Part shown: positions 42,470 through 53,700 of the stretch, in pieces
Layout of the letters: the number at the start of each line of letters is the position of its first letter
Position numbering within the stretch: position 1 is the stretch's first letter
Assembly: GCF_011758655.1 (NCBI RefSeq)
Contig: NZ_JAAMPA010000003.1
Span: 1-64,000, forward strand
Length of the DNA stretch: 64,000 bases
Source: Modestobacter marinus
Lineage (GTDB): Bacteria; Actinomycetota; Actinomycetes; Mycobacteriales; Geodermatophilaceae
Direction: 5' to 3'
Position numbers and translations under genes: made by a program
Notes under the pieces: generated by a model
The model's database searches: none
What the model saw: the letters and a program-made list of their open reading frames with translations, nothing else
What the model was told of the DNA's origin: nothing

Positions 42470-42665
42470 TCGGGTCAGGGCCGTCCCGGGTCCCGGGCTG
42501 GGCCTGCGGGACGTGGGGGAGCTTCGGGTGGGGCTCGGACCCGGGGGTGACCCCTGCGGCCTCGTGCAGGGGGGCGGCGCTGCTCACGGTGCTTCCTCAC
42601 TCGTCGTGCGACTCGGCCGAGTCGTCGGCCACGGGGGGGAGGTGGTCGGCTGCGACCATGGCGTC

Positions 42666-43184
42666 GTGCCTGTCTCCGTGGTGTTCGTCTCCGACACCCA
42701 CGTGCCCAAGCGCGCGCGTGACCTGCCCGGTCCGCTGTGGGACCGGATCGAGGCCGCCGACGTCGTGGTGCACGCCGGCGACTGGGTGGACGTGGCGCTG
42801 CTCGACGACCTGACGCAGCGGTCGCAGCGGCTGGTGGGGGTGTACGGCAACAACGACCACGGGGTGCTGCGGGAGCGGCTGCCGGAGGTCGCCCGGGTGG
42901 AGCTCGACGGCGTCCGGTTCGCGGTCGTGCACGAGACCGGGGACGCCAAGGGCCGGGAGCAGCGGTGCGCGGCTGCCTTCCCCGACGTCGACGTCCTGGT
43001 GTTCGGGCACAGCCACATCCCCTGGGACACGACCGCGGCCACCGGGCTCCGGCTGCTGAACCCCGGGTCGCCCACCGACCGGCGGCGGCAGCCGTTCCCC
43101 ACCTACCTCACGGCCACCGCCGAGGCCGGGCAGTTGCGCGACGTGGTGCTGCACCGGCTGCCCGTGCGCCCGCCGCGCCGGTGA
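42666..43184 (+). CDS. YfcE/MJ0936-family metallophosphoesterase
   Basis: This 172-residue calcineurin-like phosphoesterase has VVFVSDTHVP (Asp, His), VVHAGDWVD (Asp), GVYGNNDHG (Asn, His), VVHETGD and FGHSHIPW, with NPGSPTDRR at the end: the complete metal-binding set of the YfcE family. It hydrolyses phosphodiesters; the substrate is unknown. GACCAT six bases before the GTG suggests a leaderless start. The next gene overlaps its stop (GTGA). Confidence 0.85.
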   Translation: MPVSVVFVSDTHVPKRARDLPGPLWDRIEAADVVVHAGDWVDVALLDDLTQRSQRLVGVYGNNDHGVLRERLPEVARVELDGVRFAVVHETGDAKGREQRCAAAFPDVDVLVFGHSHIPWDTTAATGLRLLNPGSPTDRRRQPFPTYLTATAEAGQLRDVVLHRLPVRPPRR

Positions 43185-44029
43185 GCCCGCCCCCGCTCCC
43201 GCCCGGCGCGGTCGCGCTGCTCGCGTGCCCGGTCTGCGGTGCGCAGCTCACCGCCGACCAGGCCGGCCTCCGGTGCGCCGCCGGGCACGCCTTCGACCGG
43301 GCGCGGCAGGGTCACGTCACCCTGCTCCCGCCGGGCGGCAGCCCGCACGAGGGCGACTCCGCGACGATGGTGGCCGACCGGGCGGACTTCCTGGCGGCCG
43401 GTCACTACGCCGGCATCACCGCGGCCCTGGCCGACGCCGCCCTCGCCGGGCCGACGCCGCGGACCCTGCTCGACTCCGGCGGCGGCACCGGGGCGCACCT
43501 CGCCGGGGTGCTGGACCGCGCGCCCGGCGCCGTCGGGGTGGTGCTGGACGCCTCCCGCTACGCCGCCCGCCGGGCCGCCCGCACCCATCCCCGCGCGATG
43601 GCCGTGGTCGCCGACTCCTGGGCGCGCTGGCCGGTGCGGGACGGGTCGGTCGACCGGGTGCTCGTCGTCTTCGCCCCGCGCAACGGCGCGGAGACCGCGC
43701 GGGTGCTGGCCCCGGACGGCCGGCTGGTGGTCGTCACCCCGGCCGCGGACCACCTGGCCGAGCTGGTCGGCCCGCTGGGGCTGCTGCAGGTCGACCCGGC
43801 CAAGGCCGACCGGCTGGCCGCCACGCTCGATCCGCACCTGCACCCGGCCGGGACGGCGGGTCACCGGTCGGTGCTGGAGCTGGACCACCTCGCGGTCCGC
43901 ACCCTGGTCGGGATGGGTCCGCACGCCCGGCACCTCGCGGCGGGGGAGCTGGGCGCCCGGGTGGCGACGCTGCCGGAGCCGGTCGCGGTCACGGTGGCGG
44001 TCGACGTCGGCAGCTGGACGAGGGCCTGA
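43181..44029 (+). CDS. RlmA-type 23S rRNA guanine-N1 methyltransferase
   Basis: This is a 282-residue protein. The N-terminal zinc finger has CPVCGAQL and CAAGHAFDRARQGHVTLL (Cys16, Cys19, Cys32, His36), which is specific to RlmA/TlrB enzymes. SAM binding follows: LLDSGGGTGAHLAG. These enzymes methylate G745 or G748 of 23S rRNA; some confer macrolide tolerance. The G745/G748 choice cannot be made from sequence. The GTG start overlaps the stop of the phosphoesterase gene. Confidence 0.82.
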   Translation: MSPPPLPPGAVALLACPVCGAQLTADQAGLRCAAGHAFDRARQGHVTLLPPGGSPHEGDSATMVADRADFLAAGHYAGITAALADAALAGPTPRTLLDSGGGTGAHLAGVLDRAPGAVGVVLDASRYAARRAARTHPRAMAVVADSWARWPVRDGSVDRVLVVFAPRNGAETARVLAPDGRLVVVTPAADHLAELVGPLGLLQVDPAKADRLAATLDPHLHPAGTAGHRSVLELDHLAVRTLVGMGPHARHLAAGELGARVATLPEPVAVTVAVDVGSWTRA

Positions 44030-44056
44030 ACGCGGGGCCGCCGTGCGGCGTCGAGG

Positions 44057-44332
44057 TCAGCGGGTGACGCGGCGCTGCTTGCCGGTGGCGGCGACGTAGA
44101 CCGCCAGCACGAGGATCGCGCCCAGGATCGACGCCCACCAGCCGCCGAGGTCGAACTCCAGCCCCTCGCCCTGGACGAGGCTGAACACGAGGTTGCCGAC
44201 CACCGAGCCGATGAGGCCGAGCACGAGGGTGGCGATGAGGCCGAGGTCCTGCTTGCCGGGGACGACGGCACGGGCGACGAGACCGGCGACGAAGCCGATC
44301 AGGACGGCGAGGAGCACTCCACCGATGTCCAC
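44057..44332 (-). CDS. GlsB/YeaQ/YmgE-family small membrane protein
   Basis: This is a 91-residue protein with three hydrophobic helices: VLLAVLIGFVAGLVARAVVPG, LGLIATLVLGLIGSVVGNLVF and WWASILGAILVLAVYVAA. The first motif and Gly pattern are typical of the transglycosylase-associated GlsB/YeaQ family, induced by general stress. GTG at 44332 has GGAGG seven bases upstream. A SigB/SigF-type promoter is present at 44398-44423, matching its expected regulation. Confidence 0.88.
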   Translation of the reverse strand: MDIGGVLLAVLIGFVAGLVARAVVPGKQDLGLIATLVLGLIGSVVGNLVFSLVQGEGLEFDLGGWWASILGAILVLAVYVAATGKQRRVTR

Positions 44333-44397
44333 GGGCGACCTCCGGTGCGTCGACGGCCGAGCCGTCGCGCGCTGGTCGATCCAGCGCGTGGTCCAGG

Positions 44398-44423
44398 ATG
44401 CCCGCGCCGCGACGTGACCAAAC
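44398..44423 (-). promoter_or_regulatory. SigB/SigF-type promoter for the GlsB gene
   Basis: On the minus strand GTTT (44423-44420), 16 bases, then GGGCAT (44403-44398). This is one base from the GTTT-GGGTAT consensus seen at 25721-25747. Confidence 0.5.
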
Positions 44424-44592
44424 CGAGACGCCACACCACCCCCCGGTCGTGGGCCGGGGGAGTGCTCTCGGCAGACCTCGCAGCGCTCCCACCTGCACTT
44501 CTGGCCGGCGACGCGCGGGGGCCCCGGAGGAGCCCGCCGGGGCGCGCCGCACCGGCTCCTCCTCCCGCCGCGTCCGCCGCGACGTCACCGTC

Positions 44593-44598
44593 TAAGCT
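44593..44598 (+). promoter_or_regulatory. -10 box for leaderless ctaD
   Basis: TAAGCT is followed by six bases (CCGACC) and the GTG at 44605, with no ribosome site. Confidence 0.5.
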
Positions 44599-44604
44599 CC
44601 GACC

Positions 44605-46365
44605 GTGACGATCGCACCTGCCCCGATCGTGAGCCGGCCGAGCCCGGCCCACGAGGCCGAGAAGGGATCGCGGCTCCTCGGTCTGCTGCGCACCACCGAC
44701 CACAAGACCATCGGCCTGATGTACACCACGGTGGCCTTCATCTGGTTCTTCGTCGGTGGCTTCATGGCACTGCTGATGCGCGGTGAGCTGGCCCGCCCGG
44801 AGCTGCAGTTCCTCTCGCCCGAGCAGTACAACCAGCTGGTCACCATGCACGGCACGATCATGCTGCTGTTCTTCGCGACGCCGATGTTCTTCGCGTTCGC
44901 GAACCTGATCATGCCGCTGCAGCTGGGTGCCCCCGACGTCGCCTTCCCGCGGCTGAACGCCTTCTCCTTCTGGCTGTTCTTCTTCGGGGCCTCGATCGCC
45001 GTCTCCGGCTTCCTCACCCCGGGTGGCGCCGCCGACTTCGGCTGGTACGCCTACACCCCGCTGTCGACCGGGGTGCACAGCCCCGGCGCCGGTGGTGACC
45101 TGTGGATCGCCGGCCTGGCGGTCAGCGGTCTGGGCACGATCCTCGGTGGCGTCAACTTCATCGCCACGATCGTCTGCCTGCGGGCGCCGGGCCTGACGAT
45201 GTTCCGGATGTCCATCTTCACCTGGGCGTCCCTGGTCACCAGCATCCTCATCCTGCTGGCCTTCCCGATCCTGACCGCCGCGCTGATGGCGCTGCTGGCC
45301 GACCGGCACCTCGACGCCCAGGTCTACAACCCGGAGAACGGTGGGCCGCTGCTGTGGCAGCACCTGTTCTGGTTCTTCGGTCACCCCGAGGTCTACATCA
45401 TCGCGTTGCCGTTCTTCGGCATCATCAGCGAGGTCATCCCGGTCTTCAGCCGCAAGCCGCTGTTCGGCTACAAGGGCATGGTCTTCGCGCTGATCGCGAT
45501 CACCGCCCTGTCGCTGGCGGTGTGGGCGCACCACATGTTCGCCACCGGTGCGGTGCTGCTGCCGTTCTTCGCCTTCCTGACGTACCTGATCGCGGTGCCC
45601 ACCGGGATCAAGTTCTTCAACTGGATCGGCACCATGTGGCGGGGCCAGATCACCTTCGAGACGCCGATGCTCTTCTCGATCGGCTTCCTCATCACCTTCC
45701 TGCTGGGTGGCCTGACCGGTGTGCTGCTGGCCAGCCCGCCGCTGGACTGGCACGTCAACGACAGCTACTTCGTCGTGGCCCACTTCCACTACGTCGTCTT
45801 CGGCACCGTGGTGTTCGCCGCCTACGCCGGCCTGTACTTCTGGTTCCCCAAGATGTGCGGCCGGATGATGGACGAGAAGATCGGCAAGCTGCACTTCTGG
45901 CTGACCTTCATCGGCTTCCACGCCACGTTCCTCATCCAGCACTGGCTGGGCAACGAGGGCATGCCGCGCCGGTACGCCGACTACCTCGCGACCGACGGCG
46001 ACGGCTCCTTCACCACGATGCACACGATCTCGACCATCGGGTCGTTCATCCTGGGCGCCTCGGTGATCCCCTTCGTCTACAACGTCGTGAAGTCGTGGAA
46101 GCACGGCCGGCTGGCGCTGCGCGACGACCCCTGGGGTCACGGCAACTCGCTGGAGTGGGCGACGTCGTCCCCGCCGCCGCGGCACAACTTCGTCGAGATC
46201 CCCCGGATCCGGTCGGAGCGCCCCGCGTTCGAGCTGCACTACCCGCACCTGCGGGACCGCCTGGAGATGGAGGCGCACGCCGGCAAGGGGCACCAGCCCT
46301 ACGCCAGCGAGGCCGGTCTCACCGGCGGCGCCCGTCAGGGAGCCGACGACAAGGACCCGACCTGA
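44605..46365 (+). CDS. ctaD: Cytochrome c oxidase subunit I (aa3 type)
   Basis: This is a 586-residue catalytic subunit with 12 helices that reduces oxygen to water and pumps protons. Heme and copper ligands are visible: [11 protein letters not shown] (heme a), [11 protein letters not shown] (CuB His with crosslinked Tyr), WAHHMF (CuB pair) and VVAHFHYVV (heme a3/a). The actinobacterial C-terminal extension after helix 12 is present ([19 protein letters not shown]). The gene stands alone; ctaC/E and the bc1 genes are elsewhere. Its start appears leaderless. Confidence 0.97.
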   Translation: MTIAPAPIVSRPSPAHEAEKGSRLLGLLRTTDHKTIGLMYTTVAFIWFFVGGFMALLMRGELARPELQFLSPEQYNQLVTMHGTIMLLFFATPMFFAFANLIMPLQLGAPDVAFPRLNAFSFWLFFFGASIAVSGFLTPGGAADFGWYAYTPLSTGVHSPGAGGDLWIAGLAVSGLGTILGGVNFIATIVCLRAPGLTMFRMSIFTWASLVTSILILLAFPILTAALMALLADRHLDAQVYNPENGGPLLWQHLFWFFGHPEVYIIALPFFGIISEVIPVFSRKPLFGYKGMVFALIAITALSLAVWAHHMFATGAVLLPFFAFLTYLIAVPTGIKFFNWIGTMWRGQITFETPMLFSIGFLITFLLGGLTGVLLASPPLDWHVNDSYFVVAHFHYVVFGTVVFAAYAGLYFWFPKMCGRMMDEKIGKLHFWLTFIGFHATFLIQHWLGNEGMPRRYADYLATDGDGSFTTMHTISTIGSFILGASVIPFVYNVVKSWKHGRLALRDDPWGHGNSLEWATSSPPPRHNFVEIPRIRSERPAFELHYPHLRDRLEMEAHAGKGHQPYASEAGLTGGARQGADDKDPT

Positions 46366-46414
46366 CCTGAGCCCCGCCGCCCACGCCAGGGCGGCGCCCT
46401 CAGGAGGCCCACCC

Positions 46415-46449
46415 GGACGCCCCGTCAGCCGCTGGCTGGCGGGGCGTCC
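46415..46449. terminator. Terminator after ctaD
   Basis: A 16-base stem (46415-46430 with 46434-46449, one G-T pair) with a three-base loop lies 50 bases after the ctaD stop. Confidence 0.75.
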
Positions 46450-46518
46450 GTGCGTCCGGGGCCGGGGGCAGGTCGGGGTGCGGTCAGGGGGCGCTCACCG
46501 GTCCGGCACGATGGCCGC

Positions 46519-47769
46519 GTGACCGACCGCGCCACCGCCCCAGCGCCGACCGACCCGACTGCTGTGCCCCCGCCGTCCGACGGGGCCCTGCTCACCGTGA
46601 CCGGCAGCGACCGGCCCGGGGTGACCGCGGCACTGTTCGCCGCGCTGGACGAGCTCGGCCCGCACCCGGTCGAGGTCCTCGACGTGGAGCAGGTCGTGGT
46701 GCACGGCCAGCTGGTGCTGGGCGTCGTCGTCGGCAGCCCGGCCGGTTCCCCCGACGGGCTGCTCGCCGACCGGCTGCGCGCCACCGTCGCCGAGGTGGCG
46801 GCGCGGACCGGCGTGCAGGTGAGCGTGCAGCCCACCGCGGCCGGCAGCGCCCGCCAGGAGCGCACCGCCCGCCACCACGTCATCGTGCTCGGCCGCCCGG
46901 TCCCACCGGCTGCCGTCGCCGGTGCCGCGCGCGCCATCGCCGGGGTGGGCGGCAACATCGAGGCGATCCGCCGGCTGTCGGACTACCCGGTGACCAGCTT
47001 CGAGCTGACCGTCTCCGGCGCCGCCTCCACCGAGCTGCGCACGGCGCTGGCCACGGTCGCGGCGGAGACCGGGACCGACATCGCCGTGGAACAGGTCGGC
47101 CTGGCCCGGCGCGGCAAGCGGCTGATCGTGCTGGACGTCGACTCGACCCTGGTGCGCGGGGAGGTGATCGACGAGCTGGCCGCCCGGGCCGGCCGGGCCG
47201 CCGAGGTCGCCCGGATCACCGCGGCGGCGATGAACGGCGAGCTGGACTTCGAGGAGTCCCTGCGGGCGCGGGTCGCCGTGCTCGCCGGGCTGCCGGTGGG
47301 CGTGCTGGAGGAGGTCCGTGCGCACCTGGTCCTCACCCCGGGCGCCCGCACGCTGATCCGCACGCTGCAGCGGCTGGGGTTCCGCTGCGGCATCGTCAGC
47401 GGCGGGTTCAGCCAGATCACCGACCCGCTGGCCGCCGAGCTCGGCCTGGACTTCGCCGCCGCCAACACCCTCGAGGTGGCCGACGGCCGGCTCACCGGCG
47501 GGCTCGTCGGTGAGGTCGTCGACCGGGCGGGCAAGGCGCGCGCGCTGGCCCGTTTCGCCGCCGAGCACGGCGTCCCGCTGGACCAGACGGTCGCGGTGGG
47601 CGACGGCGCCAACGACCTGGACATGCTCAACGCCGCCGGGCTGGGCATCGCCTTCAACGCCAAGCCCTTCGTGCGCGACCAGGCGCACGCCGCGCTGAAC
47701 CAGCCCTACCTGGACGCCGTCCTGCAGGTGCTCGGCTTCACCAGGGACGAGGTGCTGGACGCGGTGTGA
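46519..47769 (+). CDS. serB: Phosphoserine phosphatase with ACT domains
   Basis: This is a 416-residue SerB of the actinobacterial type. Two N-terminal ACT-like regions (LLTVTGSDRPGVTAALF; HHVIVLGRPVPPAAVAG) precede the HAD phosphatase core. The core has the nucleophile motif VLDVDSTLVRGEVIDELA, the Ser/Thr motif GIVSGGFSQI, and VGDGANDLDML. It makes L-serine from phosphoserine. The ACT domains suggest allosteric control by serine. CACGAT six bases before the GTG suggests leaderless expression. Confidence 0.93.
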   Translation: MTDRATAPAPTDPTAVPPPSDGALLTVTGSDRPGVTAALFAALDELGPHPVEVLDVEQVVVHGQLVLGVVVGSPAGSPDGLLADRLRATVAEVAARTGVQVSVQPTAAGSARQERTARHHVIVLGRPVPPAAVAGAARAIAGVGGNIEAIRRLSDYPVTSFELTVSGAASTELRTALATVAAETGTDIAVEQVGLARRGKRLIVLDVDSTLVRGEVIDELAARAGRAAEVARITAAAMNGELDFEESLRARVAVLAGLPVGVLEEVRAHLVLTPGARTLIRTLQRLGFRCGIVSGGFSQITDPLAAELGLDFAAANTLEVADGRLTGGLVGEVVDRAGKARALARFAAEHGVPLDQTVAVGDGANDLDMLNAAGLGIAFNAKPFVRDQAHAALNQPYLDAVLQVLGFTRDEVLDAV

Positions 47770-47811
47770 CCCGCCACCCCGCCGGCCGGGTCATGGCCGC
47801 GGTGCCGTCGG

Positions 47812-48372
47812 TCAGGACGACGACGTGTGCAGCTCCACGCCGGCGGTGCGGAGCTGCTCCAGCGCCGCCTCGGTCGTGGCCGGGGAGACACCCGCGGTGA
47901 GGTCCAGCAGCACCCGGGTGACGAACCCGGCGGCTACCCCGTCCAGCGCGGTGGCCCGCACGCAGTGGTCGGTGGCGATGCCCGCGATGTCGATCGCGTC
48001 GACGTCGTGGGCGCGCAGCCAGTCGGCCAGCGACTGCCCGTCGAAGGAGCCCTCGAAGCCGGAGTAGGCGGCCGCGTACTCGCCCTTGTCGAAGACCGCC
48101 TCGATCGGCCGCCGGTCCAGGTCCGAGTGCAGCTCGCCCCCGGACGTGCCGACGACGCAGTGCGGCGGCCAGGTCTCCAGGTAGTCCGGCTGCTCGGAGA
48201 AGTGGCCACCCGGGTCGACGTGGTGGTCGCGGGTGGCGACGACGTGCGCGTACTCGGTGGCGCCGACGTGCGCGCTGATCGCCCGCGCGACGGCGGTGCC
48301 GCCGTCGACGGCGAGGCTCCCGCCCTCGCAGAAGTCGTTCTGCACGTCCACGATCACCAGGGCCCGGGTCAT
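47812..48372 (-). CDS. pncA: Nicotinamidase
   Basis: This is a 186-residue isochorismatase-fold amidase that converts nicotinamide to nicotinate. The catalytic triad Asp9, Lys96 and Cys137 and the metal ligands Asp49, His51, His57 and His71 are at nearly the same positions as in Mycobacterium tuberculosis PncA. It lies 47 bases after pncB on the same strand, giving a short NAD salvage pair. CAGGAT six bases before the ATG suggests it can also be transcribed alone. Confidence 0.93.
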   Translation of the reverse strand: MTRALVIVDVQNDFCEGGSLAVDGGTAVARAISAHVGATEYAHVVATRDHHVDPGGHFSEQPDYLETWPPHCVVGTSGGELHSDLDRRPIEAVFDKGEYAAAYSGFEGSFDGQSLADWLRAHDVDAIDIAGIATDHCVRATALDGVAAGFVTRVLLDLTAGVSPATTEAALEQLRTAGVELHTSSS

Positions 48373-48419
48373 CCCCCCATCCTGCCCCGGTGGTGACCTC
48401 CGGGAGGCAGGACCCCCGA

Positions 48420-49715
48420 CTACCCGGCCACGGTGTCGATCGCCGGCTCGCCCCGGGACAGCGACCACGCCTCGCCCGGCAGGGCGCTGCGCGCCTGCCG
48501 GTGCAGCTCCTGCGCCGCGGCCAGGGCCTCGGCCGGGGTCCGCGGCTCGACGAGCTCCCCACCGCGGACCAGCGGGCGGATCAGGTCGCGGTCGTGCTCC
48601 CCGGTGGCGATGGGCGCCGCGCTCACCACCTCGACCGTCGCCGTCCCGTGGGCGTCGTGCCGCCGGACGGCGTGCTTGCGGCCGCCCACCGAGCGCTTGC
48701 CCACGGAGTTCTTGGCCACCGGCACGCCGTCGCGGGACACGAGCTTGTAGACCATCCCGACGGTGGGGGAGCCGGAGCCGGTCACCAGCGAGGTGCCCAC
48801 CCCGTAGCCGTCGACCGGGGCGGCGGCGAGCGCGGCGATCGCGTACTCGTCCAGGTCGCTGGTGACGATGACCTTGGTGGCCGTCGCGCCGAGGGAGTCC
48901 AGCAGCTCCCGGGCGCGGGTGGCCTCGATGGCGAGGTCACCGGAGTCCAGCCGGACGGCGCCGAGCTCCGGGCCGGCCACCTCGACCGCCGTCCGGATGC
49001 CCTGCTCGGTGTCGTAGGTGTCGACCAGCAGCGTCGTCCCGACCCCGAGGGTGTCCAGCTGGGCGCGGAACGCCGCCGCCTCGTCGTCGTGCAGCAGGGT
49101 GAACGCGTGGGCGCTGGTGCCGGTGGTGGGGATGCCGTACCGGGCGCCGGCGGCCAGGTTCGACGTCGCCGAGAAGCCGACCAGGGCCGCGGCCCGGGCA
49201 GCCGCGACGGCGGCCTCCTCGTGCGTGCGCCGGGAGCCCATCTCGATGCACGGGCGGCCACAGGCGGCGCCGATCATCCGGGCGCCGGCCGCGGCGATGG
49301 CGCTGTCGTGGTTCAGCATCGACAGGACCAGGGTCTCCAGCAGGACCGCCTGGCCGAACGGGGCCCGCACGGTGAGCACCGGCGAGCCGGGGAAGTAGAG
49401 GTCGCCCTCGGCGTAGCCGTCGACGTCCCCGGTGAACCGGAAGCCGGCCAGGTGCTCCAGCAGTCGCGGGTCGTCCAGGCCCTGCCGCCGCAGCGCGTCG
49501 ATCTCGGCGTCCCCGAAGCGGAAGTCGGCCAGCGCGTCCAGAAACCGGCCGGTGCCGGCGAGCACCCCGTACCGGCGGCCGTGCGGGAGGCGGCGGGCGA
49601 AGACCTCGAAGACGCTGTCCCGCTCGGCGGTCCCGTCGGCCAGGGCGGCGGCCAGCATCGTCAGCTCGTAGCGATCGGTGAGCATGGCGGGGCTGAGCGG
49701 CGGGCGCTGCGACAT
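48420..49715 (-). CDS. pncB: Nicotinate phosphoribosyltransferase
   Basis: This is a 431-residue enzyme that joins nicotinate to PRPP in NAD salvage. The N-terminus LTDRYELTMLAAAL, GSRRTHEEAAVAAARAAALVG, GTSAHAFTLLH, the AVRLDSGDLA active-site region and the C-terminal VYKLVSRDGVPVAKNS, VGKRSVGGRKHAVR match PncB. The catalytic His and PRPP-binding residues appear intact. TATCGT lies eight bases before the ATG. It is divergent from clpS, the same order as Rv1330c-Rv1331. Confidence 0.95.
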   Translation of the reverse strand: MSQRPPLSPAMLTDRYELTMLAAALADGTAERDSVFEVFARRLPHGRRYGVLAGTGRFLDALADFRFGDAEIDALRRQGLDDPRLLEHLAGFRFTGDVDGYAEGDLYFPGSPVLTVRAPFGQAVLLETLVLSMLNHDSAIAAAGARMIGAACGRPCIEMGSRRTHEEAAVAAARAAALVGFSATSNLAAGARYGIPTTGTSAHAFTLLHDDEAAAFRAQLDTLGVGTTLLVDTYDTEQGIRTAVEVAGPELGAVRLDSGDLAIEATRARELLDSLGATATKVIVTSDLDEYAIAALAAAPVDGYGVGTSLVTGSGSPTVGMVYKLVSRDGVPVAKNSVGKRSVGGRKHAVRRHDAHGTATVEVVSAAPIATGEHDRDLIRPLVRGGELVEPRTPAEALAAAQELHRQARSALPGEAWSLSRGEPAIDTVAG

Positions 49716-49765
49716 GGAGCAGCACGATAGGTGCCCACCGGCTGCCCCGCGGGAGGCGGTCGTCC

Positions 49766-49771
49766 TAGAGT
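49766..49771 (+). promoter_or_regulatory. -10 box for leaderless clpS
   Basis: TAGAGT is followed by six bases (GCTCCC) and the GTG at 49778. Confidence 0.5.
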
Positions 49772-49777
49772 GCTCCC

Positions 49778-50074
49778 GTGGCCGGACCGCTCGCGCCCGA
49801 ACGGGTGCCCGAGACGACGACGGGGGAGGAGTCCGCCCTCGACCGACCCTGGGTCACCGTCGTCTGGGACGACCCGGTCAACCTGATGACCTACGTGACC
49901 TTCGTCCTCCAGGAGCTCTTCGGGTACGACGAGGCGACCGCGACGGAGCTCATGCTGCAGGTGCACAACGAGGGCAAGGCGATCGTCAGCTCCGGCCCGC
50001 GGGAGCGGATGGAGCACGACACCAACCGGCTGCACGCCTACGGCTTGTGGGCGACCTACCAGCGGGACACGTGA
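49778..50074 (+). CDS. clpS: ClpS adaptor for ClpA/ClpC protease
   Basis: This is a 98-residue adaptor that delivers N-degron substrates to the Clp protease. [21 protein letters not shown] contains the conserved DDPVN ligand-binding stretch; [12 protein letters not shown] supplies the His of the pocket. The flexible N-terminus is about 24 residues. DUF2017 follows 40 bases downstream, a pairing conserved in actinobacteria. Confidence 0.95.
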   Translation: MAGPLAPERVPETTTGEESALDRPWVTVVWDDPVNLMTYVTFVLQELFGYDEATATELMLQVHNEGKAIVSSGPRERMEHDTNRLHAYGLWATYQRDT

Positions 50075-50114
50075 GCGCCGCCGGTAGGCCGACGCACGCC
50101 GGCGAGGAGGTCCG

Positions 50115-50627
50115 ATGAAGCCGTTCCGCCGCAAGGGCGAGGAGCTGGTGGGCCGGCTGGCCGACGCCGAGGCCGACATCGTGGGCCTGCTGCTGGACCA
50201 GCTGGAGCAGCTGCTGGCCGCCGACCCGGCTGACTCGGGGGGCGACCCGGTCCTGGCGCGGCTGCTGCCCAGCGGTCACGCCACCGACCCGGAGCTGGCC
50301 GCCGAGTTCCGCGACCTGACCGAGGCCGGGCTGCGCAGCGGCAAGGCCGACGACCTGGCGACGGTCCGGGCCACCGTGCCGCCGGACGGCGGTGAGGTGC
50401 GGCTGGACGCCGAGCAGGCGCGTGCCTGGCTGCGCACCACCAACGACCTCCGGCTGGCGATGGGCACCCGGCTGGGCATCACCGCCGAGACCGAGCCCCC
50501 GGAGATCGACGCCACGGGGGACGGGGCGGACGACGAGAGCTCGCAGCTGGCCGTCTACTACTGGCTCACCGCCGTGCAGGGGTCGTTGATCGACGCCTTG
50601 GCCGCCGGTCGAGGCGGCCGACGGTGA
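50115..50627 (+). CDS. DUF2017 domain protein
   Basis: This is a 170-residue protein, alpha-helical, with the family pattern LLDQLEQLL at the start and EQARAWLRTTNDLRLAMGTRLGI and YYWLTAVQGSLIDAL near the end. DUF2017 proteins are regularly next to ClpS (Rv1332 in M. tuberculosis), suggesting a role with the Clp system; function is unknown. AGGAGG precedes the ATG. Its 3' end overlaps a convergent membrane protein gene by 62 bases. Confidence 0.88.
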   Translation: MKPFRRKGEELVGRLADAEADIVGLLLDQLEQLLAADPADSGGDPVLARLLPSGHATDPELAAEFRDLTEAGLRSGKADDLATVRATVPPDGGEVRLDAEQARAWLRTTNDLRLAMGTRLGITAETEPPEIDATGDGADDESSQLAVYYWLTAVQGSLIDALAAGRGGRR

Positions 50628-50922
50628 GCAGCACCAGGATGGCGACGAGCAGGTCGGCGACGAAGAACACGTAGACCAGGCTGTGCACGGTCACGTCCTG
50701 CACCAGGGCGCCGATGCAGGACAGCAGGGTGATGCCGGACAGGGCGGCCAGCAGCACCAGCCCGAGGAGCCGGCCGAGCACCACGAGCACCAGCTCGACC
50801 CGGTCGGTCCGCTGGTCGGTGCTCGCGCGGCCACTGCGGTGGAACAGCCGGGCCGATCCGATGACCAGCGCCGGCAGCGCGACCAGGACGACGCCGACCA
50901 CCATGAGCACCTCGATCACCAC
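50566..50922 (-). CDS. Small membrane protein
   Basis: This is a 118-residue protein from GTG at 50922. Three hydrophobic helices are seen: VLMVVGVVLVALPALVIG, LVLVVLGRLLGLVLLAALSG and VYVFFVADLLVAILVLLTVG. No domain is recognised. TAACGT (50931-50936, minus) lies eight bases before the GTG, so it is probably leaderless. It overlaps the end of DUF2017 (opposite strand) by 62 bases. Confidence 0.6.
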   Translation of the reverse strand: MVIEVLMVVGVVLVALPALVIGSARLFHRSGRASTDQRTDRVELVLVVLGRLLGLVLLAALSGITLLSCIGALVQDVTVHSLVYVFFVADLLVAILVLLTVGRLDRRPRRRSTTPARR

Positions 50923-51032
50923 GGTCGGCGACGTTATCGGTCGGACACCTCCCGGACGCAACCCGTTCCTCCGCCGGTCGCCCTCTCCGGCGTCCGTCCG
51001 GGGCGGGGAGGACACCGGCCGACGGCGCCGCC

Positions 51033-51038
51033 TACAGT
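51033..51038 (+). promoter_or_regulatory. -10 box for leaderless mec
   Basis: TACAGT is followed by six bases (GGTGGT) and the GTG at 51045. Confidence 0.5.
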
Positions 51039-51044
51039 GGTGGT

Positions 51045-51518
51045 GTGCTGCGCATCGACCGCGCGACCTACGACGCCATCGTGGCCCACGCCCGGGAAGA
51101 CCACCCGGACGAGGCCTGTGGTGTCGTCGCCGGTCCCGAGGGCAGCGACCGGCCGGAGCGCTTCATCCCGATGCTGAACGCGGCGCGCTCGCCGACGTTC
51201 TACGAGTTCGACAGCGCCGACCTGCTGAAGCTGTACCGCGAGATGGACGACCGGGACGAGGTCCCCGTGGTCATCTACCACTCGCACACCGCCACCGAGG
51301 CCCACCCCTCGCGCACCGACATCAGCTACGCCTCCGAGCCCGAGGCGCACTACGTGCTGGTCTCCACCCGCGAGCACGGCGCCCGCACCGGCCTGGCCGG
51401 CGACGAGGTCGAGTTCCGCAGCTTCCGGATCGTCGACGGCCAGGTCCGCGAGGAGGACGTCGACGTCGTCGAGTCCTACCTGTTCGGCCACTCGCCGACC
51501 ACCGTCGTCTACGACTGA
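51045..51518 (+). CDS. mec: JAMM-family CysO-cysteine peptidase Mec
   Basis: This is a 157-residue zinc peptidase. The JAMM motif is complete: Glu23 (DEACGVVAG) and HSHTATEAHPSRTD (His79, His81, Ser89, Asp92). In M. tuberculosis, Mec (Rv1334) removes the cysteine attached to the C-terminus of the carrier CysO. The gene order mec-cysO-cysM supports the same pathway. Between its stop and cysO lies a structured 56-base repeat (51523-51578). Confidence 0.92.
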   Translation: MLRIDRATYDAIVAHAREDHPDEACGVVAGPEGSDRPERFIPMLNAARSPTFYEFDSADLLKLYREMDDRDEVPVVIYHSHTATEAHPSRTDISYASEPEAHYVLVSTREHGARTGLAGDEVEFRSFRIVDGQVREEDVDVVESYLFGHSPTTVVYD

Positions 51519-51522
51519 GAAA

Positions 51523-51578
51523 GGACCCTCCTGCCCCCCACCGCTCGCAGGCTCGCGGCGGGCCCCTGCAGGAGGGCC
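51523..51578. repeat. Structured 3' element, copy A (after mec)
   Basis: Five bases after the mec stop, a stem CCCTCCTGC / GCAGGAGGG closes a 33-base loop (51535-51567). The loop is identical to that of copy B at 52963-53018, while the stem differs by compensating base changes. It may be a terminator-like, processing or regulatory RNA element, or a mobile palindrome. Confidence 0.75.
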
Positions 51579-51685
51579 GGGCGGCTGACGGAATCGTTGG
51601 CTGTCCGGCGACGTTCCCCCCAGCAGTCGTCACTGCGCGCTCTGCGCGCGACCCCTGTCACCCCGCGAGAAGGAGTTCCCACGTC

Positions 51686-53692
<2,007 letters not shown>

Positions 53693-53700
53693 CCTGCCCG

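Noticed and set aside
42609-42624. 16-base perfect palindrome as a regulatory site
   Set aside because: It is GC-rich and close to the leaderless phosphoesterase start, but a single short palindrome in 70% or higher GC DNA is weak evidence on its own.
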